Under the pieces are notes generated by a model, which saw only the letters and a program-made list of their open reading frames with translations, did no database searches and was not told the origin of the DNA. From assembly GCA_019307815.1 (NCBI GenBank), contig JAFDIV010000012.1:90218-154217 (forward strand): a stretch of DNA of 64,000 nucleotides, written 5' to 3'. The number at the start of each line of letters is the position of its first letter. The first letter of the stretch is position 1. The stretch comes from Deltaproteobacteria bacterium. GTDB taxonomy: Bacteria > Desulfobacterota > DSM-4660 > Desulfatiglandales > Desulfatiglandaceae. Positions 9,125 through 18,009 of this stretch are shown piece after piece. Both the position numbers and the translations under genes were made by a program.

Positions 9125-10687
9125 CTACCTTACCAGCTCCGCAGCCACAAGGTCCATGTCTTCCAAGCTTCCATTCACAATGCGGCTCATTTCCATATCA
9201 GATAGCACTGCCCTTAATTCATCCAATTGGGCACCAGAGCCGAAGGCTACCTTCATGCCGTTCGTATAAACCTTTTCAGCCGCCTCTCTGGCAAATAGCC
9301 GCGCTGCAGCTTTCATGAATTCAGGGGTCCTGGTCTGCTCTCCTTTGTAAAAAGCAGCCTTTCGCGATAAGGCATCAGCCACTTCGCACCAGGTCATCAT
9401 GTCGGCCAGCAAAAACATTACAAACTGCTGTTTGGTTAGCTTGGCCTTGCGGGATGCGAGTATCACCTGGTTCATTGTGTGGATGGCCCTGGAAAGGAGG
9501 GGCCCGCCGCAGTCCTCAGGTAATTTGGACAGCTCCTCTGCCATGTTTGCATAATAACTGCCCTTTGAGCGAACCGTCTCTCTCAAGCGGAACATGGAAA
9601 TGATGTTGCGCTGGATCTCACTGGTCCCTTCGTAGATGGTCAAGATCTTGACGTCTCGCTTGATTTTCTCCACCTCATAGTCTCTCATATATCCATACCC
9701 CCCGAAGGCCTGTATGCCGTCATTGGCCATGGCATCACCGGCTTCGGTGGCAAAATACTTGGCTATTGATCCCTCTACCTCAAGGCCCTCTTCACCGCTA
9801 TCAAGACGCTCTGCCACGTATTCAATATAGGCCCTTGCTGCCTCCAGTTGTACCGCATGAGGAACAAGGAGCTTGTGTGTATAGCCCTGCTTCTCAGCAA
9901 GAGGTGAGCCGAATTGCACCCTCTCCTTGGAATACTTGATGGCCCGCTCAAGAGACGCCATCCCTCCACCTAGGCCGAACGTGGCTACCATCAGCCTAGT
10001 ATATCCAAAAACCTTATTGGCCTGTTTCAGACCCTGGCCTTCCACTTCACCCACCAGGTTCTCGGCTGGCACAAAAAGGTCTTCCAACGAAAGGGCACAG
10101 GTGTCCGAGGCCCGAATACCATGCTTGTCTTCGTGTTTTCCTGGAACCAGGCCTTTCCATCCCTTCTCCACGATAAAAAAGGAAGGCCCTTTTGGCGTAT
10201 TGGCCAGGATGGTGTATAGATCAGCCACACCACCATTTGTGATGAATTGCTTCTGCCCGTTCAGCTTATATCCGATTGTCTTTCCACCTTCTACCACAGG
10301 CTCAGCACGGGTCTTTAGGGACTGCACATTGGAACCAGCGTCAGGCTCCGTCACCCCATAGGCAACAATAAGGCCCTCTTCAGCAATCTTGCGGATATAT
10401 TTTTCTTTTTGAGCAGGGGTCCCTCCTACCCTGATGGGATCCATTCCGAGGCATATGGCCAAGAATGAGGTTGCCACCCCAAGATCTGCCCCGTATTCTT
10501 CCGGGATAAAGATGAGGTGAAGGGCCATGTCAGGTCCCAACATGAACCGAATAAACTCTTCGGGAAACTCGCCGGTCCGATCCATTTCCAGCTTTGTCTC
10601 AAGCTTTAGCCTGTCCCGTTCCAGCCTATCAATAGTGTCCATCACCATATTTAGCATCTCAGGGTCCATTTTGGATTGCTGCTCCAT
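9125..10687 (-). CDS. Acyl-CoA dehydrogenase, with a probable short internal deletion
   Basis: The ATG at 10687 follows AGAAGGAGG; the longer frame to 10795 runs over the ligase end. 520 aa. Recognisable ACAD blocks are VAYGVTEPDAGSNVQSLKTR, GQKQFITNGGVADLY, FGSPLAEKQG and TIYEGTSEIQRN, the last holding the catalytic-Glu region of MCAD-type enzymes, followed by the C-terminal extension common in anaerobe ACADs. Between EEYGA and DLGVATSFLA about 20 residues usually present in the N-terminal helical domain seem to be absent, without loss of frame. It oxidises an acyl-CoA to enoyl-CoA with FAD and lies just downstream of a CoA ligase, so the two probably act on the same acid. Confidence 0.85.
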   Translation of the reverse strand: MEQQSKMDPEMLNMVMDTIDRLERDRLKLETKLEMDRTGEFPEEFIRFMLGPDMALHLIFIPEEYGADLGVATSFLAICLGMDPIRVGGTPAQKEKYIRKIAEEGLIVAYGVTEPDAGSNVQSLKTRAEPVVEGGKTIGYKLNGQKQFITNGGVADLYTILANTPKGPSFFIVEKGWKGLVPGKHEDKHGIRASDTCALSLEDLFVPAENLVGEVEGQGLKQANKVFGYTRLMVATFGLGGGMASLERAIKYSKERVQFGSPLAEKQGYTHKLLVPHAVQLEAARAYIEYVAERLDSGEEGLEVEGSIAKYFATEAGDAMANDGIQAFGGYGYMRDYEVEKIKRDVKILTIYEGTSEIQRNIISMFRLRETVRSKGSYYANMAEELSKLPEDCGGPLLSRAIHTMNQVILASRKAKLTKQQFVMFLLADMMTWCEVADALSRKAAFYKGEQTRTPEFMKAAARLFAREAAEKVYTNGMKVAFGSGAQLDELRAVLSDMEMSRIVNGSLEDMDLVAAELVR

Positions 10688-10791
10688 ATAACCTCCTTCT
10701 AGTAATATTACTGCGCCGGTCAACAGCCCCATCCAGATACAGATTCTGTTTTCCGTTAAGGAACTACTTAAATAACAATATGTTAGATATT

Positions 10792-12351
10792 TCAACCTCT
10801 TGATATCATAGTTCGTGGGGTGGGTCTAGGATAATTTGAAGAATTTATTCGGCTGGAACAGATGACTTCAAAAAGAGAGATTTCACCTCGCGTTTTGTCA
10901 CCTTCCCAAGAGGGCTCCTCTAAGATGAGCATCCTACTTGGCACCTTATAAGGGGCCAGCCTCTGCTTGCCCCAATCCCTGAGGTAATCCATAGTCAGGC
11001 TCTTCCCTGGCTTGGGTACAATCCCGATACAGACGCGCTCACCCCATTGAGGATCTTCCACCCCCACAACCGCACAGTCCGCTATATCAGGATGGGCTCG
11101 AAATACCTCCTCAATCTCAAGAGCAGATACCTTATAACCACCTGTCTTTATGATATCTATGCTCTTTCGTCCGAGAACGCGGTAAACGCCGCCATCCACC
11201 ACCGCCACATCACCCGTGCAAAACCATCCATCCCTGAAGCTTTCTTTGGATTCTTGGGGGCGCCTCCAGTAGCCCGAAAAAACGCCCGGGCCTCTCACCT
11301 GCAGCTCACCTTCTTCTCCCTCGGGTACAGGCACACCTGCCTCATCCACGACTCTAACTTCTACACCCGGAAGGGGAACCCCAACAGCCCCTGGAACCCT
11401 CTTTCCATGTAAAGGATTGGACAGGGCCATGCCAATCTCTGTCATACCATAGCGTTCCAACAGGGTATGTCCTGTGATCTCCCTCCATTTTTCCAGCACC
11501 GATACAGGAAGTGCGGCTGAGCCCGATACCATCAACCGGAAGCTTTTACACGCCTCGGACATCTGTTTCCGCCTACTAGCTGGGGCCTTTTCCCAGGCAG
11601 TAATAAGCCTTACATAGATAGTAGGCACTGCCATGAATAGGGTAAATTTCCTTTTTATGAAAAGATCCCAGACCTGATCCGCGTCAAACCTGGGAAGCGT
11701 TTCACACCTGGCACCTGCCCATAGGGCACAGCATAGGATATTAATGATCCCATGTACATGATGTAGCGGAAGCACATGCAAGATGTGGTCATCCGATGTC
11801 CACTCCCATGCCTCAATCAACGTGGTTATCTGTGCCTCAATTTGTGAATGGGTGGTTACAACCCCCTTTGGTTTACCGGTTGTTCCACTGGTATAGAGGA
11901 TCATGGCAGGCCTTTGTGGGCCCACCTGTGGCAATGGCCCAATGGAGGAGAAAAGTAGGTCGGGAACCCTCATCAAAGGCAGGGCCCTATGCCTGGCGAT
12001 AGGTTCCAAGCGCTCAATAAATATGCCTTCAGCAATCAATACATTGGCATCGCTATCCTCAATAACATAGTCCAGTTCCCGCAATGGATGGACCTCGCAC
12101 AGAGGAACTACAATACCCCCGGCTCGCCAAATTCCCCACTGCACAGAGGTATAGGAAGGCTTCTCCACCAAGAAGGCCACCCGGCTGCCATTGAGATCAT
12201 CCGCGCCATTAAGCAGACCAGAGGCAATCCTTGCGGATTGGTCAAGGATTTGACTATAAGACAGCACATGATCTTCAAATACAATGGCCGGGCTAGACCC
12301 ATGACAAGTGGCCCTTGAAATTATCGAAATTGAGCAATCGGCACTCTTCAT
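10792..12351 (-). CDS. AMP-forming acyl-CoA synthetase with frameshifted C-terminus
   Basis: The start is the ATG at 12351, nine bases after GGAG and just past the AIR-synthase stop; a second ATG at 12366 is possible. Adenylation motifs are clear: ILYTSGTTGKPKGVV, LLERYGMTEIGMALSNP, FCTGDVAVVDGGVYRVLGR and IDIIKTGGYKVSALEIEEV. Overall it resembles the malonyl-/short-acyl-CoA synthetase group (ACSF3-like). After MLILEE the frame reads PSWEGDKTRG, which is not ligase-like. The +1 frame instead gives SPLGKVTKREVKSLF with the catalytic Lys and stops at 10845. A short deletion of roughly 8-11 nt near 10905 would explain this. The product as read lacks the A10 lysine, so it is either inactive or a sequencing/assembly error. 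Confidence 0.8.
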   Translation of the reverse strand: MKSADCSISIISRATCHGSSPAIVFEDHVLSYSQILDQSARIASGLLNGADDLNGSRVAFLVEKPSYTSVQWGIWRAGGIVVPLCEVHPLRELDYVIEDSDANVLIAEGIFIERLEPIARHRALPLMRVPDLLFSSIGPLPQVGPQRPAMILYTSGTTGKPKGVVTTHSQIEAQITTLIEAWEWTSDDHILHVLPLHHVHGIINILCCALWAGARCETLPRFDADQVWDLFIKRKFTLFMAVPTIYVRLITAWEKAPASRRKQMSEACKSFRLMVSGSAALPVSVLEKWREITGHTLLERYGMTEIGMALSNPLHGKRVPGAVGVPLPGVEVRVVDEAGVPVPEGEEGELQVRGPGVFSGYWRRPQESKESFRDGWFCTGDVAVVDGGVYRVLGRKSIDIIKTGGYKVSALEIEEVFRAHPDIADCAVVGVEDPQWGERVCIGIVPKPGKSLTMDYLRDWGKQRLAPYKVPSRMLILEEPSWEGDKTRGEISLFEVICSSRINSSNYPRPTPRTMISRG

Positions 12352-12355
12352 CCCA

Positions 12356-13342
12356 TCATTCTCCATGATAGGATATGCCGGTAATGGTGTCTCGTTCAAA
12401 GTCAAACAGGAGTTCTCGCGCCCCGCCTTTGATGAGAAAAACTTTTCTTTCCTCCGTCACACGACCCACCACTGAACAGTCAATGCTTCTTTGCCTGAAT
12501 AAATCAATCACCTCTTTTGTTTTAGAGGGCTCCACCGCGAGAACAAAACCAAAGCTTTGGAAACACACAAACCAATCGTGGGGTTCAATCTCCTTTGGGC
12601 AAGGAATGGCCGTGAGGTCGATCACTGCCCCCTTATATGAGTTCTCCATCATGATGGAGATTGTTCCAAGGACTCCGGCATTGCTGACATCTTTAGCTGC
12701 ATGGGCCAAGCCCTTGTCAGCAATAATAGGTAGTACCTCTAGCCTATGAAGAAGCTCTTCAGGGGTCTTGCCAGAATTCGCATCCCAACTTACTACGGAG
12801 GTGCATCCCCTTTGACCCTGGAGGTCTGCCGCAAATACGATGTTGTCTCCTGATTTGGCCAGATGACCGCGAAGCAAATTATTAGCCCATCCCAGTATCG
12901 CCACGGATAAGGACGGTGCATCTCCAGGGGCATCAGGATGGAGGTGCCCCCCTACCATAGGAACACGGAGCTTTTCGCATCCTCTTCTTATTCCCCTGAC
13001 CACAGCCTCCCTGTGTTCCTTGATACCGCTAGCCAGTACATTAACCATGGCGATAGGCCTGCCACCCATAGAATAAATATCATTTACGGTCACCATTACC
13101 GATGACTTTCCGGCGGCATAGGGTTCGTTTATGAGTAATTTACTCATGATACCATCAGCTGCCAAAAGGAGAAAGCCATCACGCCAGGGAATGGCCGCAG
13201 CATCATCGCCGTAGTTGGGCAATTGGGGTCCCTTGAGGCCATCAAGCACAAGATAAGCAAATACATCCCTGATAGGCTCCTTACGGGTCAGCCCAGGGTA
13301 ATTCCTTATCTTTTTGACAAGCTCTCTCAACTCCACGGTCAT
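12356..13342 (-). CDS. AIR-synthase-related protein (sll0787/NitF-like)
   Basis: 328 aa with the PurM/ThiL/SelD fold. Residues 43-51 hold NYGDDAAAI (ATP/metal-binding Asp pair). Further on are a VNDIYSMGG block, AAKDVSNAGVLGTISIMMEN and DWFVCFQSFGFVLAV, the last two being the pattern of the sll0787 family that occurs in Nit1C nitrilase/cyanide-assimilation clusters. These proteins phosphorylate or amidate a small substrate with ATP; the substrate in Nit1C is not known. The start ATG follows the stop of the radical SAM-GNAT gene by 3 nt, so the two are co-expressed. That pairing is the main support for the family call. Confidence 0.8.
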   Translation of the reverse strand: MTVELRELVKKIRNYPGLTRKEPIRDVFAYLVLDGLKGPQLPNYGDDAAAIPWRDGFLLLAADGIMSKLLINEPYAAGKSSVMVTVNDIYSMGGRPIAMVNVLASGIKEHREAVVRGIRRGCEKLRVPMVGGHLHPDAPGDAPSLSVAILGWANNLLRGHLAKSGDNIVFAADLQGQRGCTSVVSWDANSGKTPEELLHRLEVLPIIADKGLAHAAKDVSNAGVLGTISIMMENSYKGAVIDLTAIPCPKEIEPHDWFVCFQSFGFVLAVEPSKTKEVIDLFRQRSIDCSVVGRVTEERKVFLIKGGARELLFDFERDTITGISYHGE

Positions 13343-13345
13343 TGT

Positions 13346-14929
13346 TCAATCAAGGTTTGCCTCCATAAGTTGATGAGGCCTACCACAATATTGCTCAAGT
13401 TTTCCAAGTGGTTTCCACCCTAGGTGTAAAAAAAGGGGGACATTTTTTTCTTGAATATGTGCAGTAAAGTGCTTGCACCCCTTCCCCTTTACGTATCTAA
13501 CTGCCTCTTTGACTAGGACCTTGCCTGCTCCGGTGGCCCTGAATGCCTTTTTAACTGCCAGCCTACCCCCAACCCAATGACCATCTTTCCCCACCGGGAA
13601 CACTCTAACAGTGCCTACAATGTCATCCCCTACCATCACAATGAGGTGGGTGCTCTTTTTGTCATTCTTATCCCGGTCAGAGCCGACAAACATCTTCTGT
13701 TCTTTTACAAAAACCTCTTCCCTTATTTTAAAAGCAGCTTCGAGCTCAGATCGGGTCCTCACAGGATGGCAAACTAGATAAGCAGGCTCTTCTTCAAACG
13801 CAGGCAACGGGGAACAAGCTCCGCACCTTACACACCCTGCCTTACATGCCTTGGCACACAGCCCCTTACGCCTCAATATCTCAGACACTGCCTGGCATAA
13901 AGATTTCATTCTTTTTGGATCAGGTGGTACCTCCCCTTGCATGTGAGAACCCGGAATCGGACGCAGAGGCACTAGGAATGGGTAGACACCTAAATCTGAA
14001 AGTAGCTCGCTCCCCATGAGAATACTTTTATCTGTCTCTCCGATCCCCACAATGAGGAAGCTGCTCACCTGGTTCGCTCCAAAAAGCTCCACTGATCTTT
14101 GCCAGGCCCTTTCGTATTTCTTGAACTCTATGGAGGCCTTTGCAGGGGCCACATGCCTCAGTACCTCTTGGTCAAAGGTTTCGATATGAAGGCCAATGGT
14201 ATCCACGCCTGCTTCTTTCAACCTTTCAAGTTCTTCTAGGTGAGTTAGAGGAAGGCATTGCACATGTACAGGAAGCCCTACATCCTTCTTTATGGCAGAA
14301 GCGCAGGCCGCTAATAAGTCAATCTCCTTTCTACGGGGGGCTGCAGTGCCCGTGGTAAGAACAACATGTCTTATCCCGTCACAGATATGGGCTGCATGGG
14401 CTACCTCTGCAATTTGCTCCGGACTTTTCTCCGCGATTGTCTTACCATTTTGCAAAGAAAGCTCAATGCCACAAAATTTGCATCTCCTATTCGTTTCCCA
14501 GAATATACATTTCTGGAAAATTGATGTTGCAAGGCAATCTTTCCCATGCAACAAGGCTATCTTCCAATAAGGGATGCCATCAGTGGTCCTTTGTTGGTAA
14601 AATCGTGGTAAACGGACCAAACTTGCAGGCAGTAAGGGATCAGTTTCTCTAAAAAGATAGCTCACGCCATCTAGCTCACCCAAGGTGTAAGGAGATCGCC
14701 TTACATATGGTCCCCTCACTGGAACTGCCGTTATCATGCCATTTATCTCAAGATAGGCACCCTCTGCAGGTCCGGCACCACCCTTTCTGGCAAACGGAGT
14801 CTCCTCAATTCGGACACCTCGAGTTTGAATCTCTGTAATCACCTCAGCGGCAAATTTCCGCTGAGTATTTTCGCGTTGCCCCTCATAGGCCCAAGTTGCA
14901 AAGCGGTTCTCTCTAATCAACCCTTTCAC
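13346..14929 (-). CDS. Radical SAM-GNAT fusion protein (MSMEG_0568 + MSMEG_0567 like; NitD-NitE)
   Basis: 527 aa, starting with GTG at 14929 inside the 3' end of the ABC ATPase gene. Residues about 1-375 are a radical SAM enzyme with Cys141, Cys150 and Cys153: the spacing is Cx8Cx2C instead of the canonical Cx3Cx2C. A second Cys group (358, 362, 366, 369, 372) could hold an auxiliary Fe-S cluster. Residues about 388-527 are a GNAT acyltransferase with FKIREEVFVKEQKMF, GTVRVFPV, GGRLAVKKAFRATGAGKVLV and FLHLGWKPLG. In Nit1C clusters these are usually two adjacent proteins; here they are one chain. The partner AIR-synthase gene follows at once. No nitrilase is found in the window. Confidence 0.85.
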   Translation of the reverse strand: MKGLIRENRFATWAYEGQRENTQRKFAAEVITEIQTRGVRIEETPFARKGGAGPAEGAYLEINGMITAVPVRGPYVRRSPYTLGELDGVSYLFRETDPLLPASLVRLPRFYQQRTTDGIPYWKIALLHGKDCLATSIFQKCIFWETNRRCKFCGIELSLQNGKTIAEKSPEQIAEVAHAAHICDGIRHVVLTTGTAAPRRKEIDLLAACASAIKKDVGLPVHVQCLPLTHLEELERLKEAGVDTIGLHIETFDQEVLRHVAPAKASIEFKKYERAWQRSVELFGANQVSSFLIVGIGETDKSILMGSELLSDLGVYPFLVPLRPIPGSHMQGEVPPDPKRMKSLCQAVSEILRRKGLCAKACKAGCVRCGACSPLPAFEEEPAYLVCHPVRTRSELEAAFKIREEVFVKEQKMFVGSDRDKNDKKSTHLIVMVGDDIVGTVRVFPVGKDGHWVGGRLAVKKAFRATGAGKVLVKEAVRYVKGKGCKHFTAHIQEKNVPLFLHLGWKPLGKLEQYCGRPHQLMEANLD

Positions 14930-15671
14930 CCCTCAATGTGCTTAGTATTTCCCTTCTTATTATATTGCATTCCACACTGGTTCGGTCCCTTGGTCTCGGA
15001 CAGTCAACCTGGAATCGCGTTATAATTCTGGCTGGCCGTTTGGACAAGACTAGAATCTCATCACTCAAGAAAACCGCTTCGTCCACATTGTGCGTCACAA
15101 AGAGCACCGTATCCTGTCTCTTTTGCCACAGATCCAAGAGAAATTCCTGAAGGTCATTTCTGGTTTGACTATCCAAAGAACCGAAAGGTTCATCCATAAG
15201 GACTACCTTTGGCCCCATGATCAGGGTCCTTGCTATGGCAACCCGTTGTTGCATTCCTCCAGAAAGCTCACAAGGGTATCGGTTCTCGAACCCTTTCAGT
15301 CCAAACATGTTTACATATTCCATGCCAGCAGCCAATCGTTCCTTTTTATTCACCCCCATTATTTCAAGGCCAATGACAATATTTTGTAACGTGGTCCTCC
15401 AGGGAAACAGGGCGTATTCTTGAAAAACCAGTCCTACTTTATCAGTCTGGGAAGCAATTTCAAATCCGTCTAGCAACACCCTTCCCCTTGTAGCCCTTTC
15501 CAGTCCCGCAATAATCTTCAGTAGCGTTGTCTTTCCACACCCACTGGGGCCCACCAATGATACAAATTCTCCCTCTTCTATACGGCAACTTATGTCAACG
15601 AGTACCTCAAGCCCGTGTTTCTCTCTGTCCAATGAAAAAGTCTTACAAACATTTATCAACTCAAGGGCCAC
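14913..15671 (-). CDS. ABC transporter ATP-binding protein (TauB/SsuB/NrtD type)
   Basis: 252 aa with Walker A GPSGCGKTT (about residues 40-48), Q-loop VFQEYALFPW, signature LSGGMQQR, Walker B VVLMDEPF and switch His in VTHNVDEAV. This energises the importer formed with the permease 3 nt upstream and the binding protein. The TauB/SsuB/NrtD group imports nitrate, sulfonates, taurine, aliphatic nitriles or thiamine precursors, so the substrate cannot be fixed from sequence. The gene's end overlaps the GTG of the radical SAM-GNAT gene by 17 nt, which points to a tight functional link between import and that pathway. Confidence 0.88.
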   Translation of the reverse strand: MALELINVCKTFSLDREKHGLEVLVDISCRIEEGEFVSLVGPSGCGKTTLLKIIAGLERATRGRVLLDGFEIASQTDKVGLVFQEYALFPWRTTLQNIVIGLEIMGVNKKERLAAGMEYVNMFGLKGFENRYPCELSGGMQQRVAIARTLIMGPKVVLMDEPFGSLDSQTRNDLQEFLLDLWQKRQDTVLFVTHNVDEAVFLSDEILVLSKRPARIITRFQVDCPRPRDRTSVECNIIRREILSTLRGERVD

Positions 15672-15674
15672 CTT

Positions 15675-16430
15675 CTATCTCCAGCGGACAATCTTGGATT
15701 CCAGGGCCCCAAACGCCCAATTAATGAATAGGCCAATAATTCCTACAACCAACATACCAGCAATGATTTCATCCGGTCTCTGAATATCCCTTGCTGTCAT
15801 TATCATGTACCCTAAACCATATCCCTCTTTTACCCCGGTAAACTCTGCTGCAACTAGCGTCATCCATCCTATGCCCATGCCTATCCTCATCCCCAAAAAA
15901 ATGGAAGGAATCGAGCCAGGTATCAGGACCTTGAAAAAAATGTCCTTTTCCTTTGCATTAAGCGAGCGCGCTGCATCCAGAAATATAGGATTTATAGCGA
16001 CTACACCGGATATGGTGTTCAACAAAATGGGGAAAAAGGTGCCGAGGAAAATAATGAATGCGGCTGATTTAATCCCTATGCCAAACCAGAGAATGGCAAT
16101 TGGAATCCAGGCCAGAGGAGGTATGGGACGAACCAACTCAATTAGAGGACCAATCAGAGCCCGAATCCTTTCAGACCAGCCCATGATAAGGCCAAGTGGT
16201 ATGCCCACAAGACATGCGATTCCAAATCCATATGCGACTCTGTAAAGGCTGTACCGAGCATGATCATACAGGAGGTGTTCAGGTGGCATACCGACAAACA
16301 TAAGGTCCTTAAATCCAAAGATAATCCTTATGGGAGAAGGCAACAAATAAGAGGGGATCACTCCTACATAAGATAAGAGCTGCCACAAAAAGAGGAGAAA
16401 GACCGGCAGAATATACCGCTCAAATTTCAT
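15675..16430 (-). CDS. ABC transporter permease (TauC/SsuC type)
   Basis: The start is the ATG at 16430, which overlaps the binding-protein stop in an ATGA arrangement; the longer frame to 16463 is unlikely. About 251 aa with six hydrophobic segments and a BPD_transp_1 loop around the EAA-like stretch LDAARSLNAKEKDIFFKVLI, where it contacts the ATPase. Conserved blocks RPIPPLAWIPIAILWFG and GIGWMTLVAAEF are typical of the nitrate/sulfonate/taurine permease family. Confidence 0.87.
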   Translation of the reverse strand: MKFERYILPVFLLFLWQLLSYVGVIPSYLLPSPIRIIFGFKDLMFVGMPPEHLLYDHARYSLYRVAYGFGIACLVGIPLGLIMGWSERIRALIGPLIELVRPIPPLAWIPIAILWFGIGIKSAAFIIFLGTFFPILLNTISGVVAINPIFLDAARSLNAKEKDIFFKVLIPGSIPSIFLGMRIGMGIGWMTLVAAEFTGVKEGYGLGYMIMTARDIQRPDEIIAGMLVVGIIGLFINWAFGALESKIVRWR

Positions 16431-17392
16431 TTCTTCACAAGTTCTTTCAATATATCCTGACAAATAAAGTTTCTCGTAAAGGCATCAATATCCTTTACAT
16501 GAATATATTTTAGTCCAACCAAGAATCTTACATATTCCTTTTCTCCTTCAATACTTAACTGGTATGTATAGTTGACATTCTGCATAGCCAGTCGAACGCT
16601 TTCTGGATCCATACCTGTATATTTTACTGCTATTCGCCCCGCCTCCTCAGGATTGTTATCAATAAAATCCGTGGCCTCCACATGTGCCGCAACCATTCTC
16701 CTTGCTTCCGCAGGGCGAGAGGCTAGAAATCTTTGATCAGCTACCAATACACAGCAAGGATGGTTCTTCCAAATATCCCTTGAATAGAGAAGCACCCTCC
16801 CGACGCCCATGGTCTGGGCCTTTGCTGGATATGGCTCCCATGCTATGAAGGCGTCAATCTGTTTTGTTCGCAGGGCGTTTATCATCTCAGGAGGCTTTAA
16901 GACAGTAATATTTATTTCATTCATCGGGATATTCCATTTAGCCATCGCTTTCCGTAAAAGAAAATCCTGCACAGTGGAATGCCCGGGTACAGCGACCCTT
17001 TTTCCCCTGAGATCGTTCATCGTCTTTATATTCGCCTTCTCCCTAACCACAATTGCCGAACCCTCGGTGTTAACTTGTGCGAGAATCCTGACCCTAGCCA
17101 TACCATTGGCTACAGCCGTTGTAGCCGGGGCCTCGCCTACGTAACCCATATCCAAAGCCCCCGCTGCAAATGCACTCATCTCTTCTGGGCCGGCCCTAAA
17201 TATCCCAGCAAGCTTTACATCAACTCCCTGCTTCTTGTAAAAGCCTTTCTCCAATGCCACCCAGCAAGCTAGTTGATGTATATCGCTCTGTAGATATCCA
17301 ATTCTAATAGGTTCTGAACCCAGCGCAGGACCCCGCATCAACCCAAGAATAAAAATGCCCAAGACGATTGGATAAATTTCCTTCTTCCCCAT
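16427..17392 (-). CDS. ABC transporter substrate-binding protein, NMT1/THI5-like
   Basis: 321 aa with a signal peptide (residues 1-25, ending ALGSEP). The mature part has the NMT1/SsuA fold: RIGYLQSDIHQLACWVALEK, KKQGVDVKLAG, ALDMGYVGEAPATTAVANG, DLRGKRVAVPGHSTV and IDAFIAWEPYPAKA. It binds a small organic or inorganic anion in the periplasm for the adjacent permease and ATPase. The ligand is not readable from sequence; known relatives take aliphatic sulfonates, taurine, nitrate, HMP and nitriles. It follows an uncharacterised Cys-containing gene by 29 nt. Confidence 0.86.
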   Translation of the reverse strand: MGKKEIYPIVLGIFILGLMRGPALGSEPIRIGYLQSDIHQLACWVALEKGFYKKQGVDVKLAGIFRAGPEEMSAFAAGALDMGYVGEAPATTAVANGMARVRILAQVNTEGSAIVVREKANIKTMNDLRGKRVAVPGHSTVQDFLLRKAMAKWNIPMNEINITVLKPPEMINALRTKQIDAFIAWEPYPAKAQTMGVGRVLLYSRDIWKNHPCCVLVADQRFLASRPAEARRMVAAHVEATDFIDNNPEEAGRIAVKYTGMDPESVRLAMQNVNYTYQLSIEGEKEYVRFLVGLKYIHVKDIDAFTRNFICQDILKELVKK

Positions 17393-17421
17393 ACCTCATC
17401 CTCCCAAACACGTTTCCCCGT

Positions 17422-18009
17422 TCATAGATTAACCACTTCATAATATCTATTGGGGGCCAAACCCGCAAACAGAACAGCACCCGGGCACGGCACTACCAGC
17501 TTTTTTCTGAACTCCTCACCGATAATATTGTAAAATTCCAGACATGCAGAGCATATGTGGGATGTCTTATCAATGGAATACGGAACCAGCTCACCTTCCT
17601 CCATAACAAAATATGACGGCTTTATAAAATTTGCATGATTTGCACAATGCGTAATGAAAAGTTCCTCGTAAGTTGTGCCTCTTACTCCCATTATTTTGAG
17701 CCATCTGTCGTGAAGTTCAGAATCCTCTGCCTCTAGGTTCTCCCACTCCTCGGGTTTCCTTTGCCGATACCCCTCCTGCTCAATCATCTTTAAGCGCTCG
17801 ACCTTTCCCGGAAGCCTAGGAGGCTTAAATTTTGTATCCCTTAAGAGGATTCGGGGCCTTAAACCGCACCCTTCAATTTGCCTAGAGGCCACAAGGAGTG
17901 CTCTGCCTCGATATTTGGAAACCTTGTACCAGGAAAGCTGCCTTTTACACAGCTCATATTTATCCCACGCATCGGGGTGTACAATGCCAACCTCGACCCT
18001 CCTGGACAA
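17422..18009 (-). CDS. Uncharacterised Cys-containing protein; start unclear
   Basis: I do not recognise the family. From a TTG at 18009 the product is 195 aa; it ends in a compact block with THICSACLEFYNIIG and a conserved-looking PCPGAVLFAGLAP, and contains HCANHANF earlier. The CSAC and HCANH segments could bind metal or an Fe-S cluster. The frame stays open upstream for about 54 more codons, back to the stop of the HdrD-like gene, and encodes plausible protein (KYLKYIYWIDGESLSRVKET). No ATG, GTG or TTG with a good SD lies in that stretch, so the real start may be a rare codon near 18110-18130 or has been lost. It sits between the redox module and the ABC importer. Confidence 0.6.
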   Translation of the reverse strand: MSRRVEVGIVHPDAWDKYELCKRQLSWYKVSKYRGRALLVASRQIEGCGLRPRILLRDTKFKPPRLPGKVERLKMIEQEGYRQRKPEEWENLEAEDSELHDRWLKIMGVRGTTYEELFITHCANHANFIKPSYFVMEEGELVPYSIDKTSHICSACLEFYNIIGEEFRKKLVVPCPGAVLFAGLAPNRYYEVVNL

